The notes: generated by a model not told the origin, from the sequence alone. Positions 53,098 to 64,000 are shown, counted from the stretch's first letter. The stretch: DNA of 64,000 nt from Haematococcus lacustris (GCA_030144725.1 JASKMD010000008.1:7269153-7333152); one strand, 5' to 3'. Program-made: numbers and translations.

Positions 53098-53421
53098 TTC
53101 TGATCAGGCTCCGTCAAGTGCCAGTCCTCATGTGCCATGATGTCCAGCCTCCCTTGCCACTTCTGTGTCGGCGAGTAGTACGCCAGGTTGCTGATGTGGC
53201 TGGTGTAGATGCAAGCGTAACGCTCCACCTGTAGGAGCATAGTGTGATGTGAGAGGGAGCAGCAACTACATAGGTGAGCTGGATAGGGGCGGTGCCATGG
53301 TGGCATTGGAGTAGGAAGGCGGCTGCAGGGCAGTGCATGGGGTGATGTGGGAGTGGACCTGCTTATATACTGCCTTGGCCATCACGCCCTCCTGCCCCAG
53401 TAGGGCGTTCCCGGCCAGGTC
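53098..53421 (-). pseudogene. Unidentified gene fragment, two exons, minus strand
   Basis: Exon 53421-53359 (DLAGNALLGQEGVMAKAVYK, then Q), acceptor TTTATAG and donor GTCCAC; exon 53228-53098 (VERYACIYTSHISNLAYYSP, TQKWQGRLDIMAHEDWHLTE), acceptor CCTACAG and donor GTAAGG. The join is phase 0. Further exons were not found on either side, so it is either a fragment or a gene whose other exons are too short to see. Family not recognised. Confidence 0.45.
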
Positions 53422-53854
53422 CTATAAAGACCCAGGTCTTAAATATGACTACGCCTGTCAGTCCTACACCGCCCGACACCGAAGACACTCATCCTCTAGC
53501 CGAAGCTTGCTGGACCCAACAGTACAAATGAGTACTACGAGTAGAGTGCAGTGGCCTTTGCCGGATGTAATTGTTTGAGTGTTGGTGTGCCATTGTGCAC
53601 CAGGGCAACCCATTGGGAACATCGCGACCACGCCGGAGCGCCCGAGATGTACCATAGCCGCAGTCACAGCCTTGCTTCCATGTTGCTCTCACAATCCCTT
53701 AACAGTACGGGGACAGTAAGAATTGTTATTTTCCCCAAAAAAACAGCTCCGAGACCTCTTTGACCTCGCGCTCCGAAAAGGTTGCGCTGCTCGCCACAAC
53801 TGTGAGCAGGCTGTGTGCGTGGCTGTAGGATGCTGGAGACAGCGTGGCTTCCGC

Positions 53855-53990
53855 GGAGTTTTACTGTAACCGCTGCGTGACCGCAGTTCTTACTGAAAAA
53901 GTGCAGAAGTTTTACTGTAACCGCCGCCTAACCGCAATTTACTAAAAAAGTGTTAACAAAAAAGTTGTTGAAAAAGTTGTTGAAAAAGTG
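53855..53990. repeat. 51-bp tandem duplication
   Basis: AGTTTTACTGTAACCGC appears at 53859 and 53910, each followed by ACCGCA and then ACT(G)AAAAAGTG; the motif AAAAAGTTGTTG is then duplicated once more. Confidence 0.75.
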
Positions 53991-54506
53991 CAGGGGCCGT
54001 CGACAAAGCTAGGCGTCGCAGACGCTTTGATGCTGCGCGCTTATCTTGTACACGTACTAGGCTAGAACCAACCCGTAATGTAATGTGTGGAATATTGTCT
54101 CGGCCCGCGTTGTTCACGTTCATACAACAACCTCGGCCTCGTCTCAAGCCGCGTATACGCCTCATATACGCCTCGTCGTTTACTGCAACTTTCAACGAGG
54201 TCTCGGTCGTTATTTTCCCGTAACAGCTTGGCCTCCGACATTATACTATGCGAGTGACCAGGCCGCAGACTCCCTCACTCCCTCACACTCGGCAGCAAAC
54301 CATCGGTAACAATGTGTATTGGATGTTGCACCAGCCGCCGTTGCGGGCTCTGCCACTGTTGTGACCCCTACCCCTGTAACCCCGATAGACTGGCCCAATC
54401 GACTAGCAATCCTATACTTGTTCCTTCATTCTATCACTCCGAAGGTGAGCATACCCAACTCTGACAAGATTCGCTTTAGGGACCTCTCGCATAAGTGCTA
54501 CTTTCA

Positions 54507-54550
54507 GGTCTTAAGACCTATAGTACCGGTCTTAAGACCTATAGTACCCA
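54507..54550. repeat. Tandem palindromic 21-mer
   Basis: GGTCTTAAGACCTATAGTAC occurs twice in a row; the core AGGTCTTAAGACCT is a perfect 14-bp palindrome. It could be a dimeric binding site or an element end. No flanking gene is recognised. Confidence 0.7.
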
Positions 54551-54892
54551 AAACACCTGTTCCATGCGTTCACTGTTCCATGACTTGCCTGGTGGGCGAA
54601 CCGTGAGTTCTGGTAGCCAGTCTTCAGGATCTGACCCCAGATGGGGTGGTGTCGGTGGTGAAGGTGCTGGAGACAAGTCAGGCAGGGCAGACGATCCCCT
54701 TACTTGCAGGTCAGCAGGGCAGGGAGTTACATACACGCATCTCTTGATGCTGACATGTCTAGAGCTCAGCCAGTAAGTCCTTTTGTACTGCCTGTGGATG
54801 TGACGTGCAGCCATGGCCCTGCTGCCCTGACCCCATTCCCAGGCTAAACCCCTTGCACCAGCCCGCACTCCTGCCGCTGCCACAGGCCCAAC

Positions 54893-55566
54893 CCTCCCCC
54901 CTCCCCTCCCCTCCCCTCCCCTCCCCTCCCCTCCCCTCCCCTCCCCTCCCCTCCCCTCCCCTCCCCTCCCCTCCCCTCCCCTCCCCTCCCCTCCCCTCCC
55001 CTCCCCTCCCCTCCCCTCCCCTCCCCTCCCCTCCCCTCCCCTCCCCTCCCCTCCCCTCCCCTCCCCTCCCCTCCCCTCCCCTCCCCTCCCCTCCCCTCCC
55101 CTCCCCTCCCCTCCCCTCCCCTCCCCTCCCCTCCCCTCCCCTCCCCTCCCCTCCCCTCCCCTCCCCTCCCCTCCCCTCCCCTCCCCTCCCCTCCCCTCCC
55201 CTCCCCTCCCCTCCCCTCCCCTCCCCTCCCCTCCCCTCCCCTCCCCTCCCCTCCCCTCCCCTCCCCTCCCCTCCCCTCCCCTCCCCTCCCCTCCCCTCCC
55301 CTCCCCTCCCCTCCCCTCCCCTCCCCTCCCCTCCCCTCCCCTCCCCTCCCCTCCCCTCCCCTCCCCTCCCCTCCCCTCCCCTCCCCTCCCCTCCCCTCCC
55401 CTCCCCTCCCCTCCCCTCCCCTCCCCTCCCCTCCCCTCCCCTCCCCTCCCCTCCCCTCCCCTCCCCTCCCCTCCCCTCCCCTCCCCTCCCCTCCCCTCCC
55501 CTCCCCTCCCCTCCCCTCCCCTCCCCTCCCCTCCCCTCCCCTCCCCTCCCCTCCCCTCCCCTCCCC
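54893..55566. repeat. CTCCC pentamer array running into an assembly gap
   Basis: At least 134 CTCCC units, uninterrupted, ending at the N run. The true length is unknown. It is a third pentamer array, different from GGGCT/GGGGC. Confidence 0.98.
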
Positions 55567-56066
55567 NNNNNNNNNNNNNNNNNNNNNNNNNNNNNNNNNN
55601 NNNNNNNNNNNNNNNNNNNNNNNNNNNNNNNNNNNNNNNNNNNNNNNNNNNNNNNNNNNNNNNNNNNNNNNNNNNNNNNNNNNNNNNNNNNNNNNNNNNN
55701 NNNNNNNNNNNNNNNNNNNNNNNNNNNNNNNNNNNNNNNNNNNNNNNNNNNNNNNNNNNNNNNNNNNNNNNNNNNNNNNNNNNNNNNNNNNNNNNNNNNN
55801 NNNNNNNNNNNNNNNNNNNNNNNNNNNNNNNNNNNNNNNNNNNNNNNNNNNNNNNNNNNNNNNNNNNNNNNNNNNNNNNNNNNNNNNNNNNNNNNNNNNN
55901 NNNNNNNNNNNNNNNNNNNNNNNNNNNNNNNNNNNNNNNNNNNNNNNNNNNNNNNNNNNNNNNNNNNNNNNNNNNNNNNNNNNNNNNNNNNNNNNNNNNN
56001 NNNNNNNNNNNNNNNNNNNNNNNNNNNNNNNNNNNNNNNNNNNNNNNNNNNNNNNNNNNNNNNNNN
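55567..56066. other. Assembly gap (500 N)
   Basis: Exactly 500 N, the size commonly used as a placeholder, so the real distance is unknown. Any ORF drawn through it is meaningless. Confidence 0.99.
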
Positions 56067-56500
56067 AGGACAGCTGCAGCAGCAGGCTGTGCGCTTGTAA
56101 CAGTGCAGGTAGCAGCAGGCTGCAGGTGTGTTGCAGTGCATGAGCAGCAGCAGCAGCAGGTAACAGTGCATGTGACGAAGTGCATGAGCAGCAGCAGGCT
56201 GTAGCGCATGAGCAGCTGTGCAAGGACAGCAGCAGCGGGAGGCTGTAGGCGTGTGGCAGTGCAGGCTGCAGGTAGCAGCAGGCTGTAGGTGTGCTGCAGT
56301 GCATGAGCAGCAGCAGCAGGCTGCAGTGCATGTGCTGCAGAACATGAGCAGCAGGTTGTAGCAGCAGGTTGTAGGTGTGTTGCGGTGCATGATTAGCAGC
56401 AAGAGCAGCAGGCTGTAGTGCATGAGCAGTGCATGGACAGCAGCAGCAGGCTGTAGGTGTGTGGCAGTGCAGGCTGCAGGTAGCAGCAGTGCCCATCAGT
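56067..56500. repeat. CAG-rich satellite, copy 2
   Basis: Same family and orientation as 8199-8700, with GTGCATGAGCAGCAGCAGCA and CTGTAGGTGTGTGGCAGTGC units, followed at 56542 by TTGCATGGTACAAAAGCTTT. Confidence 0.8.
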
Positions 56501-56693
56501 CAGAGCCCATCAGTGCAGTCAGAGCCCATCTGAGAAGAATGTTGCATGGTACAAAAGCTTTCAAGAGGCTGTCCTGAGCGTCCGTTCAGTTCCATGCCAC
56601 ACAACGTGAATTGTAAGCTGTGAATGGTCAAGATGTAATGAAGAAAAGGGTGGTGGTCATTAGCCGTGTATCCTCTTCTCAAACGATTCCTAC

Positions 56694-57110
56694 GCCCCTT
56701 GTATGGACAACACCACCACGCGGTGATGCGCTAAGGCCGCAAATGTGGTAGCCACCTGCTACAAACCCCCTTTGCATGTATGCATCACGGTCATGCTTAG
56801 CAAGTGCAAGCCTGGCAGTGATCCACGCCCAATGTGCCACAGCCAGTTGGACTACGGACGGTACCTATAGTGGAGGCTCACCACGTCCAGCCATATGGTA
56901 GGGTGTGGTGCGCCACATGCCCCTTGTATGGATAACAACACCACGCGGTGATGCGCTAATGCTGCAAACGTAGTAGCCACCTGCTACATACCCCCTTTGC
57001 ATGTATGCATCACGGTCATGCTTAGCAAGTGCAGGCCTGGCAGTGATCCAGCCACATGCTAGGGTGTGGTGCGCGTTATGCCCCTTGTATGGACAACAAC
57101 ACACAGCTAG
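56694..57110. repeat. 226-bp tandem duplication with partial third unit
   Basis: CCCCTTGTATGGACAACACC...CGCGGTGATGCGCTAA...CATGTATGCATCACGGTCAT recurs at 56694 and 56920; a third start (CCCCTTGTATGGACAACAAC) is at about 57080, preceded each time by TAGGGTGTGGTGCGC. Confidence 0.85.
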
Positions 57111-58119
57111 GTCCTGGAGACGCATCCATAACAATGTAGTGTGTGCATGTGGTCGGTGCATGAGGGCGACACTAGGGGTATCAGGCTTGCAGCTGCAAAC
57201 CATGCTATCACTTGCGTCTCGTGAGTAGTGCATTACATCAAGGCTTGGTAAGGCACGTTATGCTAGCAAGGGCAAGAACACGAGAACGTGGCGAAGATGG
57301 GTTATCCGTACAAGCGGGCCATCCATGCACTAACCGGTTGTCAGCTTTACACAAAACATCCTACCCTCCCATTATTACATTAGAAGACTAGGTAGCATTA
57401 AGACTTCAAGGCTTTGTGTCATACGCTTGCATCAACATGATGTTGCATACTCAACATGATCTTACAGTCCTGAGCCAAAGTTATGATGCATGGCAAGGAC
57501 ATGACACACATCACCCCAATCCTTTTCAATGTCATTCACTAAGCCAAGCAGCCCAATGTCTTGTCATCATCTGTGGGTGCTACTGTCCACACAGCAAGGA
57601 AGTCAAGAAGCCCAAGACATACATAGCGCAATTGTTTTCACTTGTCCCACAGGGGCCAAGGGGCAGGTGGCCAGTAGGGCTGAGCCCGGCTAGGCTAAGC
57701 AGAGGCTGTGTTGTAGCAGGTAAGGGGGAAATGGTAGAAAGGAAGGGGAGAGGAGGTGCCCATCAGACCTGCAACCAAGGGGCATGCACATGAGGGAGGA
57801 GGTTAGGCTGGGTATTGGGTGTCAGCCACTTGCCGGCAGGCGATTAGCTAAAAAGGGACGAATGAGAAGGGGCAGGGAGAAGAGGGCTACTACTAGCTCT
57901 AGGCTGCCCGCTGGGGTGGAGGACTTGGTGGTAGTGGTTGGACAGCAGAGGGAAGGAGCAAGAAGCCAAGGGGCAGGAGGCCAGCTGGTCTGGGCTGGGT
58001 GTCAGCCACTTGCCGGCAGGCGGTTAGCCAGGCGGTTAAGTAGGGCAGGCAGGAGAGGGAGAAGAGGAATGAGAATGGGCAGGGAGAAGAGGGACAAGAG
58101 GGGGCTTCCTCCTGGCTGC
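57110..58119. other. Repeat-rich, no gene recognised
   Basis: Contains a local direct repeat: GTGTCAGCCACTTGCCGGCA at about 57820 and 57999, each followed by GGCG(A/G)TTAGC and by GGGCAGGGAGAAGAGGG. Reading frames here show no motif. Confidence 0.45.
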
Positions 58120-59535
58120 TGGGTAGGGTAGGGAGGGGACCACGATGTCCAGGGGGAGGTGAGGGGGAGTGGGGAAGTGGGGGCGTAGGAGACTTGGAGG
58201 TGTTGGTGATGGGTAGGAAGGGGGAAGGGGCTATGTGACTGTTCCACCTGCAGCAAGCAAGGGGCACGCTTGTGATCAACAAACAAGGACATGCATGACT
58301 AGAAGTGGGCAGGCTGGCCAAACACCCCGACAACGCCTGGCTGCCGCTCCTGGCTGTGCTGTGCTGTGCTGGGAATGCTGTGCTGGGAATAGACACACAG
58401 ATAGGCACACATGATGGGACACACAGATAGGAACACGCAGGCACAAGAACAGGCTAGCACGAGACATGTGTACCTGGACATTTCTAGAAGATTGCCGACA
58501 TTGCTGACTTGTATCGACATTTCCGCTGCTCCTGCCGCCACTGCCGCCGCTGCTGCCGCTGTTGCCGCTGTTGACGCCTGTTGATGTCTCTGTCGCCTCT
58601 GCCACTGCTGCTGCCATCGTCCTAGTTGCAATCCTTTGGTATGCTGCCCGCTTGCCCCTGTCCCCCACTATCTGCCTAGCCACTCTGTGCTTGCCATCGT
58701 TGTTACAAGGGCCTACTCCTGTTGTGCTGCCGCCACTGCTGCCACCATTGCTGCTGCTGCTAGCACCGCCTCCCCCACTGATGCCGCCATCACATCGTGC
58801 GCCTTGGGCGGGCATCTGCACAAGCACCAGTAGGCACAAGCATGGACATATTCTTCCCTGTTAATAAGCAAAGCATGCCTTTCTCTGATACTCTATCCCT
58901 GCTGCGTTTGCCACTGCAGCCCTGAGTGTATACTGTTGTCTTGCCTGGCTGCCACTGCCCCTCCACCGCCTGCCTACCCCTGCTGCTCCTGCCCCGGCTG
59001 CGCTTCATACCTGCCCCTGCCCCTTGTGGGCCAGCTGTGCTTACTGCATGCTCCTGCTGTGATGCCAACATGGCTTTGCCCCTTTTGGAGCAATGTCTGC
59101 TCACGGGTGGTACGCTTCTGTGTTGCCATACCTGTGGACGAGCACCACAACCAGCACGATGACACACATAGGAGTGAAGCAATGCAGCGCATAGCTGTGC
59201 ATTACGCACTTGAGCTGGTGAGGTGCAACAACAGCAGCAAGCAACAACATGTGCGGGTATACCAGCAACAACGGGCACAACGCAGCTCATACCTGGGTTG
59301 GAGCGACCGTTTCTTACTGCGCGAGCTGCGTTGGCCGCTGGGACCGCAGTCCATCCTTAGCATCCGCAGCAGCTGGTACGGACGTAGCGTTGGCCCAGCA
59401 GCTGCTTTTTGCACTGCAGCTGGTGCGCCTTGTCTGGTGCTGGTAGGAGCTGCCGGCGCTGAGGCTACTGGAGAGGATTACCATGGGCATTCCTTACCCT
59501 GCTGCGCAGCCGTCTTGTCCGCAGAGCTGCAGATG
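58120..59535 (-). repeat. Dispersed 1.4-kb repeat D, copy B (inverted)
   Basis: Reverse-complement match to 6440-7875 along its length. It includes about 90 bases near 59410-59500 that copy A has lost. The linked CAG satellite is not inverted with it, so the two copies of the D-plus-satellite region were rearranged separately. Confidence 0.7.
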
Positions 59536-59824
59536 GCCCTAGATAGAGCAACACGACCTGTGCGGGCAGCGGTTTGGCGGTTGCGCTATTCCACCTGACA
59601 GCGGCTAGTAAATCTACCTCACAGGTGGAAGAGTTACCGGGAGACTTGATTGTCATCCAACGCAATGAATGCCATCGGGTATTGCAGCGACTTATAAATC
59701 GATCATAGGCTCGATCATAGGCTTGAAAAGGCTCGAGTCGAAAATGAAGACTTCTATGTTGGCGGTCGCTCCCTACCTATGAGTGGTTGCGGACATCAAT
59801 GCCCCGCCTGTACTCAGCAGCCTG

Positions 59825-60050
59825 GTGCAGCCTATGAGTTCCGCACCAGCCGTGTCAGCTCCTCTGTGCATGCCCGCCAGCCTTGTGAGCTGCACCTGCC
59901 ACGTGACCGGCCTTGACCAGCCTTGTGAGCTGCACCTACCAAATGGCCGCCCTAGGCCCGAAGACTGGGTACCTCCAGCAGGCCAGGCCAACCAGCGGCT
60001 GTTGTGCCCAGCCTGGAGCCTGCGGCATGAAGTGGTGCCATGAGGTGCCG
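59825..60050 (+). pseudogene. TnpB/Fanzor-like nuclease remnant, zinc-ribbon region (F4)
   Basis: Reads YEFRTSRVSSSVHARQPCEL from 59833, then HLPRDRP and, after a frame change, PCELHLPNGRPRPEDWVPPA, GQANQRLLCPAWSLRHE. E-F-R-T-S-x-x-x-S corresponds to the (D)E-x-R-T-S-K-x-C block of TnpB/Fanzor, with the cysteine replaced. Part of the segment (CTTGTGAGCTGCACCT) is duplicated 41 bp apart, which breaks the frame. It continues into a CCCCTCCCCCTGCCCAGGAC minisatellite at 60055-60165. Confidence 0.5.
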
Positions 60051-60054
60051 CCCA

Positions 60055-60165
60055 ACCCCCCTCCCCCAGCTCAGCACCCACCTCCCCCTGCCCAGGACCC
60101 TCTACCCCTGCCTAGGACCCCCCTCCCCCTGCCCAGGACCCCCCTCCCCCTGCCCAGGACCAGGC
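60055..60165. repeat. CCCCTGCCCAGGACC minisatellite
   Basis: Four to five tandem units of CCCCTCCCCCTGCCCAGGAC, directly after the F4 remnant. Confidence 0.85.
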
Positions 60166-60270
60166 TTGTGAATCTTCAGATTTTCAGTTTTTCAGATTTG
60201 CAATTTCAGTGAAAATGAAAGTGTTTCATGTGAAAATGTGAAAGAGTTTCATCTTCAGTGAAACTTTGTA
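60166..60270. repeat. TTTTCAGA-type short repeat, copy 2
   Basis: CTTCAGATTTTCAGTTTTTC, GAAAATGAAAGTGTTTCAT and GAAAATGTGAAAGAGTTTCA, matching 49805-49890. Confidence 0.75.
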
Positions 60271-60275
60271 GTCAC

Positions 60276-60375
60276 CAAGGGTGCGACCGAGGATGCTTCA
60301 ACTTGATTGGAGTAGCTGAGTGAGATTACCCACAGTCAAACATGTTGTTCCTTGTTGCATGAGTTTTGTTTGTCT
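60276..60375. mobile_element. Second copy of the 97-bp SINE/MITE-like element
   Basis: GGGTGCGACCGAGGATGCTT, AGTAGCTGAGTGAGATT, AACATGTTGTTCCTTGTTG and GAGTTTTGTTTG follow the same order as 12704-12800. No clear target duplication is left. Confidence 0.6.
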
Positions 60376-61149
60376 GGTGCAGCCTGGTCCATAACCTGCT
60401 TGTGGCCAATAACATGCAGTCGGCCATGGCACTGGGCACTGGCACTGGGCCATGGCACTTGGCCATGGCACTGGGCAGTCGGTCATTAACCTGCTTGTGG
60501 CCCTGCTTGGCAGAGCCTCCAGACCCTTCCAGCTGCACAGCTCAAGGGGCGCTGCACACTCTCCCCAACTCGCTAAATGTGCAGGCACGGGGTGGTTTCC
60601 CGGTCCAGCCCCCTGCCCCCTGTGGAATGAGGGAACTTGGGGGGAAGTGGGGTCGAAATGATAGCGGTGTATACGCTGTAAACGGTGAAGCTCCATGGCA
60701 AGCATCCAACGGCGCGATGCCAATGGAGCGTAGGGAGGCGAGACGTGGCTCCATGTAGCTCGGATGGGGGGCGATTTGAGGGACATGGACACCTCGCCGT
60801 CTCGCCTCGCCGCCTCGCTTCGTCATTTGGATCGCTCGCTAAGCAGAGGGTTTCGAACTGTAGGGCATTGGGGCTATGAATCTTTCATTGACAGTTTCAA
60901 CCTGAGCCTCAACCTAGCATGGCTATAGTTCAGCAATTACACCCAAAGGCAAACGTCAACAACCTTCTTTCAATTGCTCCACAATGCCATGACGTTGCGA
61001 CAACCCCGTCCGATCAAATGCTTGCAAACACACTTTGCAAATACGAATGAGTTCCGCTGTCCGCTGCTGCAGCAAAACAGGCAAAATTGCAATGCACTGA
61101 AAGTAGGCGATAGTGCACCTGGTGCGCACCCTAGCATCCGGCGTCAGGA
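60376..61149. other. No gene recognised
   Basis: A plus-strand frame ending near 60758 contains protein-like text (RNDSGVYAVNGEAPWQASNG, MPMERREARRGSM) but no splice logic or family could be assigned. The start shows short repeats of GGCCATGGCACT. Confidence 0.4.
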
Positions 61150-62313
61150 TCACAGCATACGCCTTCCCAACCCCGTGAGGTTGCTGACCCCGCTCACCAC
61201 GTTGGACCCCAATTGCCCCACCCCGCTGGCCAACGAGCCGTTCACCACAGAGCGCGCGGCGTCTAGGCCGCTGCCCAGTCCCCCGCGCAACACGGCGGTT
61301 GTCCCATTCGCCAAATCACTGCCCTGCTGGTACACGCCCGTCACCACGTTACCGGTACTGTTCACCAGCCCAGTCGCGGCTCCCGCGGTGCCATTGAACA
61401 AGCCCGTGACGGCGCTCCTGCTGGCGTTGAATGCCCCACCCACCAGGCTGCCAGTCGTGTTGGTGATAGTCTCAGTGATAGCACGTGGGCCTCCAGTGAC
61501 CAGGCCCACCGTAGAGTTGATGCCACCTGTGAGCATGCATCACAGTCAGACTCCGCATCCGCCTGTGATGCCAGATGCAAGCTGGGGCCATGAAGGGTCC
61601 CGGAGAGGCATGCAACTACCGCTGTTCATCGCCAACCCTTGCAACTGACATGGCAATTGATACTCCTGGCAAACGACCCAAGACACCACGCCGTGCCGCC
61701 CTAGCCAGATAATGATGCTCAGACCTGATGAGATGTGTGCTGGGATAAGTGCATGGGGTTATCAGAACCCAGGGAGGCAACATGGCCACTGCCATTGGTC
61801 TCTACATCAAGTGCTGCAGAAGAGTGTAACATAGAGGCCACCAGGGTGGAGTGTGGCACCCACAATTCACAGCAACTCAGCGGCAACAGAGCAAGGCTCT
61901 TCGCAACCTCTAGCCCTGCTGCTTCGTGCCTGTACGCCTGGAAATGCACAATCCTGAACCGAGGAACAGGGGGATGACGCACAGGGCATGCCACAGATGC
62001 TGGCTGCGAAGCCGCCTTTTTTCTCGGGCAATGCGCTGAGCCAAGCCTACTGTCGATGGGTAATAAAATGCCCCACCTGCGATGCCTTGCCCGGCTGACG
62101 AGAGCCCCGAGCCGAGGGCAGCGCTGGTGCTATTCAGGCCGGAAGTCAACAGCCCTGTGCCTGCGGCACAGCAACCAGGCCACCAGGACCGGCCATCAAA
62201 CCCGCGCCCGTCAGCCCCCGGCGCGCGCTGCAGCGTGACCCACCTAGCTGTGCTGTACCTAGCTGCAGCATTGCAGCGCAGATGACGAGCAGAGTGATAG
62301 CTGTCTGTCGCAT
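61150..62313 (-). CDS. Small secreted, sequon-rich (N-glycosylated) protein
   Basis: Three minus-strand exons: 62313-62244, 62160-62077, 61526-61150; 176 aa. The N-terminus MRQTAITLLVICAAMLQLGT is a typical signal peptide. The mature part is Gly/Ser/Asn/Val-rich and repetitive (SGLNSTSAALGSGL, GGINSTVGLVTGG, FNGTAGAATGLVNSTGN, SNVVSGVSNLTGLGRRML) with at least nine N-x-S/T sequons. No cysteine, no transmembrane helix after the signal. All splice sites are GT-AG and phases agree. No family recognised; an extracellular-matrix or cell-wall glycoprotein is the natural inference. Confidence 0.7.
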
Positions 62314-62730
62314 CCTGGAAGAGAACACGAAAACGGAAACGGAAACGGAGTAGGGATCGCTGGTACGCTGGGGTGACAGCTAACGGGTTGTGCGGGGGAG
62401 GGTGGCGGATCCTGTGTCGCCATCATCATTGCCGAGGTGTGACAAAGGTGCGACGTTAACGAGCTTGACGTGGTGCGACATTGGCGGCTCCGACATCAAA
62501 GGCGCGTGCCAGAAGGTGATTAAACAACTAGGGGGCACAGCGGCTGGCTCAGCATGCGGTTGCTGGGCACGGGGGTAGGTCCAGAAAGGGGAAGCGGCCT
62601 TTGGGGGGTGGGCTGAGTTTCATGCCAACATCGGTTGCCTGACTCTCGCAAGGGGGGAGGGGTAGGAAATCAGGTATGGGTACCAGCTGTAGGTTGCAGT
62701 TACTCAGTTCGGATTACAGATGGTGTGGAG

Positions 62731-63140
62731 GGCAGCCCCCTTGTCCCTCACTAGGGCCTCCATTTGAGCCGGACCAGTAGTGGCCACTAGCGGTAATATA
62801 CTAGTGGGCAATAGTGGCCCGACTCAAACGGTGTTATAAGGCTGTGTGAAGTAAACCTAGTGCACATAGATATGGTGCATGAGTGCCTACCACCTACATC
62901 ATTGCCTGACCCGTTAAGGCTATTGTGTAGAGTTGGCATGACAAACATGCGCTAATTGTAAGCTGACTACAGCTCAAATGGGGGGGCACACACTACTGTG
63001 CCACAGCGGGCTGCTGCTCCTGGGCCTTGGGTGGCTTGTCTCGCAGCTGCTTGTAGCCCAGGCCTGGGTACTCCTTGCCCTTGGCTGGCAGAGCTCCCTG
63101 CTCTAGCCAGTAACACAGCTCCAGTGGGCGCCAATGGCCA
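62731..63140 (-). pseudogene. TnpB/Fanzor-like nuclease remnant, C-terminal tail and 3' flank (F5)
   Basis: WRPLELCYWLEQGALPAKGK, then EYPGLGYKQLRDKPPKAQEQ and QPAVAQ with a stop at 62993-62995, is an intact version of the F2 tail. The W-R-P-L-E-L block follows the RuvC-III-like motif in F2. Sequence upstream of 63134 is unrelated. The 260-bp 3' flank (62731-62992) aligns with 43035-43255 at both ends: GGCAGCCCCCTTGTCCCTCA, CATTGCCTGACCC and TAGAGTTGGCAT. Confidence 0.6.
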
Positions 63141-64000
63141 ATGGGTGCACTGGATCATGCAAATTAAGCGATGCAAATCAAGCGACCAAAGGGCCACATC
63201 CTTTAGACCAACCGCACGAAAGCGTTGCGCTTGCTGAGAATCTTGCTACACAAGCTCCCTCCTAAGACCATTGAGCCTCTCATCACAACAAGCAGCCTTC
63301 CTGCATAAAAGGCTTGGTTTAGTCTGATCTGCTACTAGGCCCTATGGGTGAAAGCAGGCTAGGTGTGAGGCTGCAGCCAACATATGGTAAATAGTATACG
63401 GCCTTAATCGTCCGCTAGAACATCATACAGAGCATCACACACATGCGCTGATGTAGGTGGCTGCTCATTGAGCATTAAGGGGGCACCCTGCGTCACATGC
63501 TGCTGCGGCTCCTGGCGGCTCCGCCTCATTGGACGCCCCTGTCCCTATCTTGTCTGCTTCCAGCCAGTAGATCTGGTGGGTCGGTTGTGACCCAGTGGCT
63601 CGTCACGCCATTGCTGGCCGTTTGCTGCTAAGCTCAAGTGCCAGTGCTGCATTGCCAGTTGCGATAGCATTTAGGCTGGACGTGTGGACTGACAACATCA
63701 ATTGTCAGTTGAATAGGGTAGTTGTCTGACGTACTGGTCAGTGATGTGTTAAGGGTTGGCCAGCAGGGAGAAATGGGCTGCGCAACCTGCTGCCAGGAGG
63801 TGCATGTGACTTTGCACGCATACCCTCTTCCGGTGCATTAAGGCAGCAAGATTGTGAAGGAGCCGGGCATGCTTGGGCACGAGTTAGGGAAAGGAGGAGT
63901 GCCGGCGAGGTAGGTCACATGGGACACATGCTGGCCTGATTGGCCAGCACTGCGTGTAGCTGCTTGTGAAACTCCGCTACTCGCAAGGACTACTTGGCCG
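63141..64000. other. No gene recognised
   Basis: No long or motif-bearing frame, and no paralogue of this stretch elsewhere in the window. Confidence 0.4.

Noticed and set aside
54539..56496. 550-codon ORFs across the CTCCC array
   Set aside because: They cross the N gap and consist of pentamer translation.

Overview
This window is nuclear DNA from a GC-rich, intron-dense eukaryote, most likely a chlorophyte green alga of the Chlamydomonadales. The resemblance of its dispersed elements to ones I associate with Haematococcus is recollection, not a search result. Evidence for the group: many short phase-consistent GT-AG introns, TGTAA polyadenylation motifs after stop codons, CAG/CTG and G-rich microsatellites inside introns, and a plastid-type ribosomal protein S1 family.

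Three conserved housekeeping genes lie head to tail on the plus strand and could be reconstructed exon by exon. (1) 1-5641: the 3' part of Tudor staphylococcal nuclease (TSN/SND1), 16 exons. (2) 13866-26710: a complete BMS1 ribosome-biogenesis GTPase, 31 exons, 1343 aa. (3) 27028-40679: a complete ubiquitin-activating enzyme E1 (UBA1), 26 exons, 1039 aa, whose last intron carries about 1.8 kb of GGGCT pentamers. A fourth plausible gene, 62313-61150 on the minus strand, encodes a small secreted protein rich in N-glycosylation sequons.

The rest is accessory DNA. Two inverted, related regions (8.8-13.3 kb and 42.4-48.2 kb) carry a shared segment (family X), partial tandem copies of the C-terminal S1-domain exons of plastid ribosomal protein S1, and decayed pieces of a protein family with a TnpB/Fanzor-like RuvC motif order. 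Further pieces of that family lie at 48.9, 59.8 and 63 kb. Two copies keep a common non-coding 3' flank, which is where a guide-RNA scaffold would be expected if the assignment is right. A 613-bp hAT-type element with perfect 8-bp target duplications interrupts one S1 array, and a sister repeat unit preserves the empty site. A 97-bp SINE-like insertion has 16-bp target duplications.

The 48-61 kb stretch is repeat-rich: a 500-N assembly gap beside a CTCCC array, CAG satellites, an inverted second copy of a 1.4-kb repeat (copies at 6.4 and 58.1 kb), and two unidentified multi-exon gene fragments.

Functionally the three main genes are unrelated housekeeping functions (RNA regulation and decay, 40S subunit assembly, ubiquitin activation) and form no operon-like unit. 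The interest lies in the mobile and repeat content between and inside them.
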